From NCBI GenBank assembly GCA_016872555.1, contig VGZO01000039.1, positions 1 through 39,909 on the forward strand: a stretch of 39,909 nt of DNA. The letters run 5' to 3'. How positions within the stretch are numbered: the first letter of the stretch is position 1; every line of letters starts with the position of its first letter. Below, in pieces: positions 1 through 8,655 of the stretch. The notes beneath the pieces were generated by a model. That model made no database searches, was not told where the DNA came from, and worked only from the letters and a program-made list of their open reading frames with translations. Both the position numbers and the translations under genes were made by a program. The stretch comes from Planctomycetota bacterium (GTDB lineage: Bacteria > Planctomycetota > Planctomycetia > Pirellulales > UBA1268).

Positions 1-188
1 ATCTGCTCGGCGCGATCGGCCTCCGGCATCGCCAGGAGCTTGCGGTGGTCGAACGTCGTGCCCCCGCGCCAGCCCGTCAGGTCCTTGCCGTTGAACAGCG
101 CCGTGAACCCGGGCGGCGGGTCGTCGGCGCGGAGGGATGCGGCGGTGAGCGCGGCGAACAGCAGGGCGGCGATGCAGGGACGACGCAT
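1..188 (-). CDS. Secreted DUF1080 (3-keto-disaccharide hydrolase-type) protein, N-terminal part only
   Basis: Reading the minus strand from the ATG at 188 gives 62 residues that leave the window at its left edge. Residues 1-21 form a signal peptide (basic start, hydrophobic core, cleavage near LRA). Residues 27-42 read GFTALFNGKDLTGWRG, the opening strand of the DUF1080 fold, a concanavalin-like jelly roll now described as 3-keto-disaccharide hydrolase. The family is strongly expanded in planctomycetes and is exported. The gene is divergent from the DUF1549 unit starting at 456, with about 270 bases between them. The catalytic part lies outside the window, so the family rests on the N-terminal signature only. 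Confidence 0.8.
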   Translation of the reverse strand, partial: MRRPCIAALLFAALTAASLRADDPPPGFTALFNGKDLTGWRGGTTFDHRKLLAMPEADRAEQ

Positions 189-393
189 GAACGGGCCTTT
201 CGTGGCGGAATCGCTCGACGGGTGTGGTGGCAGATGACCCGGCCGCCGCTCGACGGCGCGAGATGCCCCGCGCGCTTCGGCCGAGGTCGCCGGAGTGCCG
301 CGGCGGGATTGTGCCACAGCCGTCCCGTCCGCTCAAAGCCCGCCGGCTGCCCGCTGCTCTGCCGCCGAGCGGAGCCGGCCGGTTTCGGCATTC

Positions 394-421
394 CCCCCGG
401 GACACCGACCGGGGGTAAACT
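394..421 (+). promoter_or_regulatory. Candidate promoter: GC hairpin abutting TAAACT
   Basis: TAAACT at 416-421 is the most AT-rich hexamer in the leader and fits a TAnnnT -10 element, 34 bases before the ATG at 456. It is preceded without a gap by a perfect 7-bp inverted repeat: CCCCCGG at 394-400 and CCGGGGG at 409-415, with an 8-base loop. No convincing -35 element is seen at the usual distance. The assignment is by eye. Confidence 0.4.
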
Positions 422-455
422 CTCGGGAGAGGTTCGCTGACCGACCGAGGCCCCG

Positions 456-3092
456 ATGCTCCGCTCTCGAGCACGCTCGTGCCGTGCCTCGCTGGCCGCA
501 TGGCTGCCGCGCGCGCTGGTGGCGCTTGCGACCTGGCCGTCGGCCATCGCCGAGGATCCGGTGCCTGTCTTCGAAGCGGACATTCGGCCGATCCTCCGCG
601 CCCACTGCCTCGACTGCCACGGCGCCGAAGAGGAGCTCAACGGCGGCCTCGACCTGCGGCAGGTGCGGTTCATGGCGAAGGGGGGCGACTCCGGGCCGGC
701 GCTGGTGGCCGGCGATCCCGGCGCGAGCCTGCTCCTTGCCCGCGTCCGGGCCGGCGAGATGCCCCCGGGCAACGCGAAGATGACACCGGCCGAGGTGGCG
801 ACGCTCGAGCGCTGGGTCGCCTCGGGGGCGCGGACCGCCCGCGCCGAACCGGAAACGCTGCCCCCGGGGCTGGGGATCACACCCGAGGAGCGGGCCTGGT
901 GGGCGTTTCAACCGCTGGCCCGGCCCGCCGCGCCGGAGGTGCGGCAGCCGGACCTCGTGACGACGCCGATCGACGCGTTCGTGCTCGCGCGACTGGAGCG
1001 CGACGGGCTGTCGTTCGGCCCGCCTGCCGACCGGGCCGCGCTGATCTGCCGGGCGACGTTCGACCTCACCGGCCTGCCCCCGTCGGCCGAGGAGGTCGAG
1101 GCGTTCGTCGCCGACCCCGATCCCGGCGCCTACGAAAAACTCCTCGACCGGCTCCTCGCTTCGCCGCACTACGGCGAGCGCCAGGCACGCCACTGGCTCG
1201 ATGCCGCCGGCTACGCCGATTCGTCGGGGGCCAACCAGGACGACACCAAGCGCCCCTATGCGTGGAAGTATCGCGACTGGGTGATCCGCGCCTTCGCCGC
1301 CGACATGCCGCTCGACCGGTTCCTCGTCGAGCAACTCGCCGGCGACGAGCTCGTGCCGCCCCCCCATGCCAATCTCGACGCCGCGGCGATCGACCGGCTG
1401 ACGGCGACCGGCTTCCTGCGGATGGCGGCCGACGGCACGGCCGGCGCCGCCGATCCCGAGGCGGCGCGGCAGGCCGTCGCCGCCGACACGCTGACGATCG
1501 TGTCGACGGCGCTGCTCGGCCTGTCGGTGAACTGCGCCCAGTGCCACGACCACCGCTACGACCCGATCCCGCAGGCCGACTACTACGCCCTCCGCGCGAT
1601 CCTCGCACCGGCCCTCGACCCCGCCGCCTGGAAGACGCCCTCGGAGCGGCTGGTGTCGCTGTTCACCGACGCCGACCGGGCGCGCTGTGCCGAGATCGAG
1701 GCCGAGGCGGTGGCGGCACAGAAGACGGTCGACGACACGCAGGCCGAGGCGATCGCCAGGGCCCTCGAGAAAGAGCTCGAAAAGCACCCCGAGGAGCTGC
1801 GCGAGCGGCTCCGGACCGCGGCGAAGACGCCGGCCGGCACCCGCACCCCCGAGCAGGTGCAGCTCCTCAAGGAGCGGCCGAGCGTCGACATCACGCCGGG
1901 GGTTCTCTACCAATACGATCAGCCCGCGGCCGACGAGCTCAAGAAACTCGCCGACGGGGTGGCCGCGATCCGGGCGAAGAAGCCCGTCGAAGACTTCCTC
2001 CACGTGCTCACCGAGCCCCCGGGGCATCTCCCGGTGACGCGCGTGCTCCACCGCGGCGACCACCGGCAGCCGAAGGGGGAGGTGGGGCCGGCCGATCTCC
2101 AGGTGACTGGGCCGGAGGGGGAGACGGCGATCGCCGCCGACGACACGGCACTGCCCACCAGCGGCCGGCGCCTCGCCTGGGCACGGCGCCTCACGAGCGG
2201 GCGCCACCCGCTCCTCGGCCGGGTCCTCGCCAACCGGTTGTGGATGCAGCACTTCGGGCGCGGGATCGTCGCCACGCCGGCCGATTTCGGTCGCCTCGGC
2301 GAGAAGCCGACGCACCCCGAGCTGCTCGATTGGCTCGCGGTGGAGCTCGCCGATTCCGGCTGGAGCGTGAAGCAGTTTCACCGCCTCGTGATGCGGTCGA
2401 CGGCCTACCGCCAGGCAGCGACGCGCCGCGCCGAGCTCGACGCCGTCGACGCCGACAACCGGCTTCTCGGCCGAATGCCGGTGCGGCGCCTCGACGCCGA
2501 GGGGGTGCGCGACCGGATGCTGGCCGCGTCGGGCGCGCTCGACCCGACGCCGTTCGGCGCGCCGGTGCCGGTCAGCGCCGACGACACCGGCGAGTTCGTC
2601 GCCGACCCCGCCAAGCCGCGCCGCAGCATCTACGTCGAGCAGCGCCGCAGCATGCCGGTGGCGTTCCTCAGCGCGTTCGACGCGCCGGTGATGGAGACCA
2701 ACTGCCTGCGGCGGCCGTCGTCGACCGTCGCCGGGCAGGCGCTGGTCCTGATGAACGGTCCGTTCGCGCTCGAGCAGGCGCGGCTGCTGGCCGACAAGGC
2801 GCTCGCCGCGGCGCCAGTGCCGGCCGAGGCCGACGCGCTCGGCCCCGGCAGCGTCGCGGCCCTGCTCGAGCCGGCGGTGGTGGAGGCGTGGCGACGGGCG
2901 CTGTCGCGTTCCCCCGACGCCGCCGAGCGGCGCGAGGCGCTGGCGTTCCTCGCTGACCAATTGGCGATCCTCCGTCCCGCCGACCCCGTGCCCGGCCGCG
3001 AGCCGGCGGCGCCCGCGGCGGCGCGGGCCGAGGCGCTGGCGAATCTCTGCCAGCAGCTCCTTTCCTGCAACGAGTTCCTGTATGTCGACTGA
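456..3092 (+). CDS. PSCyt1-DUF1549-DUF1553 dihaem c-type cytochrome protein
   Basis: An 878-residue exported protein. A signal peptide covers about residues 1-32. The planctomycete cytochrome C domain (PSCyt1) follows, with the haem motif CLDCH at residues 51-55. DUF1549 (PSCyt2) spans roughly 165-385 and holds a second haem motif, CAQCH, at 360-364, followed by the typical HRYDPIPQADYYAL. Residues about 404-470 are charged and probably coiled-coil. DUF1553 (PSD1) begins near 582 with HPLLGRVLANRLW and runs to the C-terminus, which ends in the usual NEFLYVD. These proteins are nearly always next to DUF1501 genes, and here the next gene overlaps by 11 bases. The biochemical role of the family is not established; two covalent haems point to periplasmic electron transfer. 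Length and domain order are normal. Confidence 0.93.
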   Translation: MLRSRARSCRASLAAWLPRALVALATWPSAIAEDPVPVFEADIRPILRAHCLDCHGAEEELNGGLDLRQVRFMAKGGDSGPALVAGDPGASLLLARVRAGEMPPGNAKMTPAEVATLERWVASGARTARAEPETLPPGLGITPEERAWWAFQPLARPAAPEVRQPDLVTTPIDAFVLARLERDGLSFGPPADRAALICRATFDLTGLPPSAEEVEAFVADPDPGAYEKLLDRLLASPHYGERQARHWLDAAGYADSSGANQDDTKRPYAWKYRDWVIRAFAADMPLDRFLVEQLAGDELVPPPHANLDAAAIDRLTATGFLRMAADGTAGAADPEAARQAVAADTLTIVSTALLGLSVNCAQCHDHRYDPIPQADYYALRAILAPALDPAAWKTPSERLVSLFTDADRARCAEIEAEAVAAQKTVDDTQAEAIARALEKELEKHPEELRERLRTAAKTPAGTRTPEQVQLLKERPSVDITPGVLYQYDQPAADELKKLADGVAAIRAKKPVEDFLHVLTEPPGHLPVTRVLHRGDHRQPKGEVGPADLQVTGPEGETAIAADDTALPTSGRRLAWARRLTSGRHPLLGRVLANRLWMQHFGRGIVATPADFGRLGEKPTHPELLDWLAVELADSGWSVKQFHRLVMRSTAYRQAATRRAELDAVDADNRLLGRMPVRRLDAEGVRDRMLAASGALDPTPFGAPVPVSADDTGEFVADPAKPRRSIYVEQRRSMPVAFLSAFDAPVMETNCLRRPSSTVAGQALVLMNGPFALEQARLLADKALAAAPVPAEADALGPGSVAALLEPAVVEAWRRALSRSPDAAERREALAFLADQLAILRPADPVPGREPAAPAAARAEALANLCQQLLSCNEFLYVD

Positions 3093-4557
3093 CCGGCCAG
3101 CCGCCGATGACGACGCCTTGCCGGCCGCGGCGCGCTCGCGCCGCGCGTTCCTCGCCCAGGCCGGCATGGGGCTCGGGGCGGTGGCGCTGGCGGAAATGCT
3201 CGCGCGTGAGGGGCTGCTCGCCGCCCCGGCCAAGCCGCCGCTGGGGCCGGTGTCGTTCGACCTCCGCCCCAAGGCCCCGCCTGCGGCGCCGCGGGCGCGG
3301 GCGATGATCTCGCTGTTCATGCACGGCGGGCCGGCGCACATGGACCTCACCGATCCCAAGCCGGAGCTGTCGCGCCTCGACGGCGTCGACTACTCGGGCG
3401 AGGTCGTCTACAGCTTCGTCAACCGGGCGAGCAAGAAGCTGTTCGGCAGCCCGTGGAAGTTCACGAAGTGCGGTGGGGCGGGGATCGAGATCAGCGAATT
3501 GCTGCCCGGACTCCAGGGAATCGCCGACCGGATCTGCCTGGTGCGCTCGATGCACACCGGCCACAACGGCCACGAAGTCTCGATCCGCTATTTCCACGGC
3601 GGCATCCCGGCCGTCCTCGGCCGGCCCCACGTGGGGAGCTGGCTGACCTACGCGCTGGGGAGCGAGTCGCAGGACCTGCCCGCCTACATGGTGCTCGTCG
3701 ATCCCGACGGGCACCCGGTCGACGGCGTCAGCAACTGGTCGAGCGGGTTCATGCCGCCGCTGTTCCAGGGAACGGTCCTCCGCGCCAAGGAGCCGCGGAT
3801 CCCCGATCTCGTCCCGCCACCGCGTCTCGCCGGCCGGATGCAGGCCCGCAACCTGGCGCTGCTCTCGACCCTCAACCGCCGCCATCTCGCCACCCACCCG
3901 GGCGAGTCCGATCTCGAGGCGCGGATCGCGAGCTACGAATTGGCGGCGCGAATGCAACTCGCGGCGACCGACGCGCTCGACATTTCCCGGGAGACTTCCG
4001 CCACCCACCGTCTCTACGGCCTCGACGACCCGGCGACGCGCGAATACGGCACGCGCTGCCTGATCGCGCGGCGCCTCGTCGAGCGCGGCGTGCGTTTTGT
4101 GCAGTTGTTCCTCGGCGGCCAGCCGTGGGACACCCACACCGGCATCCGCACCGCGCTGCCGGCGATCTGCAAGCGCACCGACCGGCCGGCGGCGGCGCTG
4201 GTGACCGACCTCGCCCAGCGCGGCCTGCTCGACACCACGCTCGTCCACTGGGGGGGCGAGATCGGCCGGCTCCCGGTCACCGAGGGGAGCGGCGACCAGT
4301 GCGGCCGCGACCACAACGGCCAGGGATTCAGCATCTGGATGGCAGGCGGCGGCATCCGCCCGGGGATGACGTACGGCGCGACCGACGAGGTCGGCCACCG
4401 CGCCGTCGAGAACGTCGTCACCCCCAACGACTGGCAGGCGACGGTGCTCTCCCTGTTCGGGCTCGACCACGACGCGCTCGTCTACCGCCACAACGGCGTC
4501 GAGCAGCGGATCACCGCCGGGCGCACCGCCCGCGTCGTCACCGAAGTCCTCGCCTGA
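3082..4557 (+). CDS. DUF1501 protein, Tat-exported, sulfatase/phosphatase-like fold
   Basis: A 491-residue protein whose ATG lies inside the end of the previous gene (11-base overlap), suggesting translational coupling. A twin-arginine signal starts with SRRAFL (RR at 20-21) and a hydrophobic stretch. DUF1501 belongs to the alkaline phosphatase/sulfatase-like superfamily. Putative metal-binding signatures visible here are MHGGPAHMDLTDPKPE near residue 75, WGGEIGRLP near 390 and GRDHNGQGFSIWMAGGG near 411. This copy has GRDHN where the other three DUF1501 proteins in the window have GRDHW, a subtype mark. It sits between the dihaem DUF1549/DUF1553 protein and a pentahaem cytochrome. Substrate and reaction are unknown. 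Confidence 0.93.
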   Translation: MSTDRPAADDDALPAAARSRRAFLAQAGMGLGAVALAEMLAREGLLAAPAKPPLGPVSFDLRPKAPPAAPRARAMISLFMHGGPAHMDLTDPKPELSRLDGVDYSGEVVYSFVNRASKKLFGSPWKFTKCGGAGIEISELLPGLQGIADRICLVRSMHTGHNGHEVSIRYFHGGIPAVLGRPHVGSWLTYALGSESQDLPAYMVLVDPDGHPVDGVSNWSSGFMPPLFQGTVLRAKEPRIPDLVPPPRLAGRMQARNLALLSTLNRRHLATHPGESDLEARIASYELAARMQLAATDALDISRETSATHRLYGLDDPATREYGTRCLIARRLVERGVRFVQLFLGGQPWDTHTGIRTALPAICKRTDRPAAALVTDLAQRGLLDTTLVHWGGEIGRLPVTEGSGDQCGRDHNGQGFSIWMAGGGIRPGMTYGATDEVGHRAVENVVTPNDWQATVLSLFGLDHDALVYRHNGVEQRITAGRTARVVTEVLA

Positions 4558-4577
4558 TCCCCGTGGCGCTCCCAGCC

Positions 4578-7016
4578 ATGACCGACCGCGTGACGCCGCT
4601 GCGGGCCGCCGTCGCCGTGCTGGCATGGGCCGTCGCCACCGTCGGCCGCGCGGCCGACCCCGCGCCCGTCGTGGCGGCGTTCGAGCGGTTCGCCCGAACC
4701 GCGCCGGACAGTCCCGGGCATCTGCCGCCGGCGGCCGCCGGACGCATCCTCGTCGGCGAGCTCGGCTGCGCCGCCTGCCATGCCTCGCCCGACGAGCAAC
4801 TCGCGGCCAAGCCGGGGCCCGACCTCTCCGGCGTCGGCGGGCGCGTCGCGCTGGATTGGCTGGCGGCGTTCCTCGCCGAGCCGTCCCGCGCCGCCCCCGG
4901 CACGACGATGCCCCACGCGCTGGCGGCCGCACCGGAGGGCGAGCGCGACGGGCTCGTCAGGGCACTGGCCGCCTATCTCGGGTCCCTCCGCGCCGAGGTG
5001 CCGCTGCCGAAGCCGAGCGGTCTCAATCCGATGCCGCCGGCGTTCTGGGAACGGGGCACCGCGACGACGGGGCGGACGCTCTACCACCGCGTCGGCTGCG
5101 TCGCCTGCCACGATCCACTGCCGGGCCACGCGGGGCGCGCCGGGCCGATGGCGCGCGAGGCGTTGGCCGCCGACCTCGACGTCGACGACCGGATCGCGGC
5201 CGGACTGCCGGCACTCGAGGCGCCGTTCCGGTCGGTAACGCTGTCGCACGTGGGGTCGAAATACACGCGCCGTGGTCTGACCGAGTTTCTCCTCGTGCCG
5301 CTCCATGCTCGGCCGGCGGGACGGATGCCCGACATGAAACTCAAGGCGATCGAGGCGGCCGACATCGCCGCGGCGCTCCTCGAGGCGCTTCCCGGCGACG
5401 GCCCGGTGCCGGCGGCCGACCCGGCCGGCGGCACGGCTGCCGCCGACCTCGTCGAGCGCGGCCGAGCGGCCTTCGCCGAGTGGCGCTGCCACGCCTGCCA
5501 CACGACCGGCGCGCCCTCCGCCACATCCTCCGCGACGCCGCTGGCCGATCTCGACCCGGCCGCGCCGCGCTCGTGCATCGCCGCGGCGCCGGCCACGGGA
5601 GCCGCCGGCCGCGCACCGATCCACTATCCGCTCGACGGCGCGCAGCGTGCCGCGATCACCGCGATGTTCGGTGCGCGCGCCGACGGCCGCGCCCCGCTGG
5701 AGACGGCGCTCCACCGGCTCAACTGCCTCGCCTGCCACGAGCGCGACGGCCGCGGCGGCGTGGGACACGGACGGACGGAGTTCTTCGAGACACTCGGCCA
5801 AGTCGATCTCGGCGACGAGGGACGGCTGCCGCCGCGCCTCGACGGCGTCGGTGCCCGCCTCACGCCGGCTTGGCTCGCCAAGGTCCTCGACGGCTCGGGG
5901 ACGCTGCGGCCGTTCATGCTCGCGCGGATGCCGGCCTACCCCCAGGTGCTCGTCAAGCCGCTGCCGGCAACGCTCGCCGCGGCCGACCGGAGAGGCGACG
6001 ACGTCCCCTTCCCGCCACCGCTTCCCGACGACCCGGCGGCGCGGGCCGAAACGTTCGACGGCGCGGCGCGGATCCTCGACGCCGGCTGCATCCAGTGCCA
6101 CGCGCTCGGGGAGCACGCGCTCCCCGGCGTGATCGGCGTCAACCTCGCCGACGTGACCAAGCGCGTCGAGCCGGCCTGGTTCCGCCGGCTCCTCCTCCAT
6201 CCGCAGGATGTCCGGCCGCTGACGAAGATGCCGGCGTTCTTCGGCGACACGCGCCCGCGCACGATCCTCGACGGCGATGCCGAGCGCCAGGTGGCCGCGG
6301 TCTGGCACTGGCTCGCGCAGAAGCAGCCCGCGCCGCTCCCGGCACGGATCCGCGAGGCGGCGGCCAGCGACGTCGAGCTCGTGCCGACCGACCGGCCGAT
6401 CGTGTTCCGCACCTTCATGTCGCGTGCCGGGACGCACGCGATCGCGGTCGGCTTCCCGGCCGGCGTCCATGTCGCGTTCGACGCCGAGCGCTGCCGCCTC
6501 GCCGAAGCGTGGCGCGGGCGGTTCGTCGACGCCCGTGGCACCTGGATCCTCGCCAAGAGCGCGCCCCCCACCGATCCGCTCGGAGCGGCCGTGCCGATCG
6601 ATGCCGGACCTCCCGTCGCCCCGCTCACCGACGACGCCGCGCCGTGGCCGGACGACGTCGCCGTGCGGTTCCTCGGCTACGCGCTCGACGCGGCGGGCGT
6701 CCCCACGCTCCGCTGGACGGTGGCCGGGACGACCGTGACGGAGCGCTACGAGCCGGTCACCGGGGGGCTCGCGCGCCGGTTCTCCGCTGCCGGTGCCGCG
6801 CCGGACGCGGCGCTGGTGGTGCGCCTCGCGGCCGGGCAGGCGCTCGAGCCCCGCGCCGCCAACACCGATCGGCTCACCGTGGCGCGGGAGGATGGCGTCG
6901 TCGTCAGCGTCGCCGCAGCGGCCCGGCCGCGGTTGCGAGAGCGGCGAGATTCGCGGGAGTGGCTCGTCGAGCTCCCCGCCGACGGCACGGCCGTGGAGGT
7001 GCTCTACCGATGGTGA
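4578..7016 (+). CDS. Secreted pentahaem c-type cytochrome with C-terminal beta-rich domain
   Basis: An 812-residue protein. I chose the ATG at 4578 because it begins a signal peptide (about residues 1-25, ending GRA-AD) and lies 20 bases after the DUF1501 stop; the frame is open further upstream but reads as a shadow of that gene. Five CxxCH haem-attachment motifs are present: CAACH 64-68, CVACH 174-178, CHACH 304-308, CLACH 383-387 and CIQCH 504-508, spaced about 80-130 residues apart like successive cytochrome c folds. Residues about 560-812 have no haem motif and look beta-rich; a similar segment occurs, as I recall, in PVC-type dehydrogenase-cytochrome proteins. It overlaps the propeller gene by 7 bases. 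Likely role: periplasmic electron acceptor or relay for its neighbours (inference). Confidence 0.88.
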   Translation: MTDRVTPLRAAVAVLAWAVATVGRAADPAPVVAAFERFARTAPDSPGHLPPAAAGRILVGELGCAACHASPDEQLAAKPGPDLSGVGGRVALDWLAAFLAEPSRAAPGTTMPHALAAAPEGERDGLVRALAAYLGSLRAEVPLPKPSGLNPMPPAFWERGTATTGRTLYHRVGCVACHDPLPGHAGRAGPMAREALAADLDVDDRIAAGLPALEAPFRSVTLSHVGSKYTRRGLTEFLLVPLHARPAGRMPDMKLKAIEAADIAAALLEALPGDGPVPAADPAGGTAAADLVERGRAAFAEWRCHACHTTGAPSATSSATPLADLDPAAPRSCIAAAPATGAAGRAPIHYPLDGAQRAAITAMFGARADGRAPLETALHRLNCLACHERDGRGGVGHGRTEFFETLGQVDLGDEGRLPPRLDGVGARLTPAWLAKVLDGSGTLRPFMLARMPAYPQVLVKPLPATLAAADRRGDDVPFPPPLPDDPAARAETFDGAARILDAGCIQCHALGEHALPGVIGVNLADVTKRVEPAWFRRLLLHPQDVRPLTKMPAFFGDTRPRTILDGDAERQVAAVWHWLAQKQPAPLPARIREAAASDVELVPTDRPIVFRTFMSRAGTHAIAVGFPAGVHVAFDAERCRLAEAWRGRFVDARGTWILAKSAPPTDPLGAAVPIDAGPPVAPLTDDAAPWPDDVAVRFLGYALDAAGVPTLRWTVAGTTVTERYEPVTGGLARRFSAAGAAPDAALVVRLAAGQALEPRAANTDRLTVAREDGVVVSVAAAARPRLRERRDSREWLVELPADGTAVEVLYRW

Positions 7017-8608
7017 TCGCACGTCGAGCACCGGCCCTGCTCCTGGCTGCCGTAACGCTCGTGGCGCGCGGCGCCACGCTCGAAGACGAGGCGCGGCATT
7101 ACCGGATCGTCACGATCGCGGCGCCGGAGGCGATCCGCGAGTCGCGCGACACCGGCTGGAAGGCGCCGCCGGGGGGCCCGGTTCTCGAGGTCAGCGGGAT
7201 CGCGCTGCCGACCGATCCGGCGGCCCCCGCGGCGCTTGCCGTCGCGACACGGCAGGGGGAGATCTGGCTCGTCGATGGCGCCGACGCGATCCCGCCCGCG
7301 TCGGTCCGCTACCGGCGGTTCGCGGCGGGCCTCCACGAGCCGCTCGGCCTCGAATGGCGCGACGGCGCCTTCTGGACCGCTCAGCGCTCCGAGTTGACGC
7401 GGATCGCCGACACCGACGGCGACGGCACGGCCGACGACTATGCGTCGGCGGCGCGCGGCTGGGGGGTGACCGGCCACTACCACGAATACGCCTACGGGCC
7501 GAAGCGCGACGGCCAGGGGCGCGTCTGGCTCACGCTCAACACCGGGCTCAACCTCCGCCCCGAGCACCTCGGCGCCACCGTCCGCAACGACGTGCTCGGC
7601 TATTCCCAGGGGCGCTGGCGCGGCTGGGCGCTGGTCGTCGGCGAGGATGGCGCGCTCGAGCCGATCTGCTGCGGCCTGCGCAGCCCGTCGGGGCTCGGGG
7701 CCAATGCGGGCGGGGAGATGTTCGCCACCGACCAGCAGGGCAACTGGATCGCCACCGGCAGCCTCGTACACCTCGAGCGTGGCGGGTTCTACGGCCATCC
7801 GGAGAGCCTCGCCTCGACCGACCTGGCCGGCTCTCCACTCCCCACGCACGCTGCCGACGGCACTCTGCAACTGACGCCGATCGTCGAGGGGCTCACCTGG
7901 CCCGAGGCGGTGAAGCGGATGCCGTTCCTCGAGCCACCGGCAGTCTGGTTTCCCTACCGCAAGGCGGGGCAGTCGGCGACCGACATCTGCCTCGACTCGA
8001 GCGCCGGGAAGTTCGGGCCGTTCACGGGGCAGTTGTTCGTCGGCGAGTTCACGCAGGCGTCGATCCACCGCGTGTTCCTCGAGGAGGTCGACGGGGCCTG
8101 GCAGGGGGCGGTGTTCCCGTTCCGTGCCGGCTTCGCCTCGGCGGTGCTGCGCCTCGCCCAGGCCCCCGACGGCAGCCTCTACGCCGGCCTCACCAACCGC
8201 GGCTGGAGCAGCCTCGGTCCCGCCGCCTACGGACTGGAGCGCCTCGTCTGGACCGGCGTCACGCCGTTCGAGATCCGCGCGCTCCGGGCGCTGGCCGACG
8301 GATTCGAACTCGAGTTCACGCTTCCGGTCGATCCCGCCACCGCGGCGCGCCCCGAGGCCTATGCCCTGTCGAGCTACACCTACCTCTACCACTCGAAATA
8401 CGGCAGCGACGAGATCGGCACCCGGCCGCTCGCCGTGCGCCGCGCCGTCGTCTCCGCCGACGCCCTTCGCGTCCGCCTCGAGGTCGAGGGACTGCGGGCG
8501 CTGCACGTCCACGAGCTCGACGCCTCGGGCATCCGCGCCGCCGACGGCGCCCCCCTGCTCCATCCGCAGGCCTGGTACACGCTCAACCGGATCCCGGCGC
8601 CGCCGTGA
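7010..8608 (+). CDS. Secreted PVC-type beta-propeller, dehydrogenase-like
   Basis: A 532-residue protein starting at the ATG of ATGGTGA, where the preceding cytochrome gene stops. A signal peptide covers about residues 1-22. The sequence resembles the propeller half of planctomycete membrane-bound dehydrogenase/haem proteins (glucose/sorbosone dehydrogenase-like): WRDGAFWTAQRSELTRIADTD near 120-140, then YHEYAYGPKRDGQGRVWLTL and later SPSGLGANAGGEMFATDQQGNW. DTDGDGTADDY near residue 138 is an EF-hand/dockerin-type calcium loop. In many PVC proteins this propeller is fused to a CxxCH domain; here it has no haem motif and the haems are in the adjacent gene. Likely an extracytoplasmic oxidoreductase that passes electrons to the pentahaem protein. 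The substrate cannot be deduced. Confidence 0.82.
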   Translation: MVIARRAPALLLAAVTLVARGATLEDEARHYRIVTIAAPEAIRESRDTGWKAPPGGPVLEVSGIALPTDPAAPAALAVATRQGEIWLVDGADAIPPASVRYRRFAAGLHEPLGLEWRDGAFWTAQRSELTRIADTDGDGTADDYASAARGWGVTGHYHEYAYGPKRDGQGRVWLTLNTGLNLRPEHLGATVRNDVLGYSQGRWRGWALVVGEDGALEPICCGLRSPSGLGANAGGEMFATDQQGNWIATGSLVHLERGGFYGHPESLASTDLAGSPLPTHAADGTLQLTPIVEGLTWPEAVKRMPFLEPPAVWFPYRKAGQSATDICLDSSAGKFGPFTGQLFVGEFTQASIHRVFLEEVDGAWQGAVFPFRAGFASAVLRLAQAPDGSLYAGLTNRGWSSLGPAAYGLERLVWTGVTPFEIRALRALADGFELEFTLPVDPATAARPEAYALSSYTYLYHSKYGSDEIGTRPLAVRRAVVSADALRVRLEVEGLRALHVHELDASGIRAADGAPLLHPQAWYTLNRIPAPP

Positions 8609-8655
8609 CGAGAAAAGAGGCGAGCCGGGGCAGCATGTGACGGCGCGCGACTCGG

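Noticed and set aside
333-3359. Minus-strand open frame of 1008 codons opposite the DUF1549 and DUF1501 genes
   Set aside because: Arginine-, glycine- and proline-rich with no domain; a third-position GC shadow of the plus-strand genes.
4625-7009. Apparent fusion of an 800-residue N-terminal region to the propeller
   Set aside because: This part of the frame is arginine-rich noise over the cytochrome gene; the propeller's signal peptide starts at 7010.
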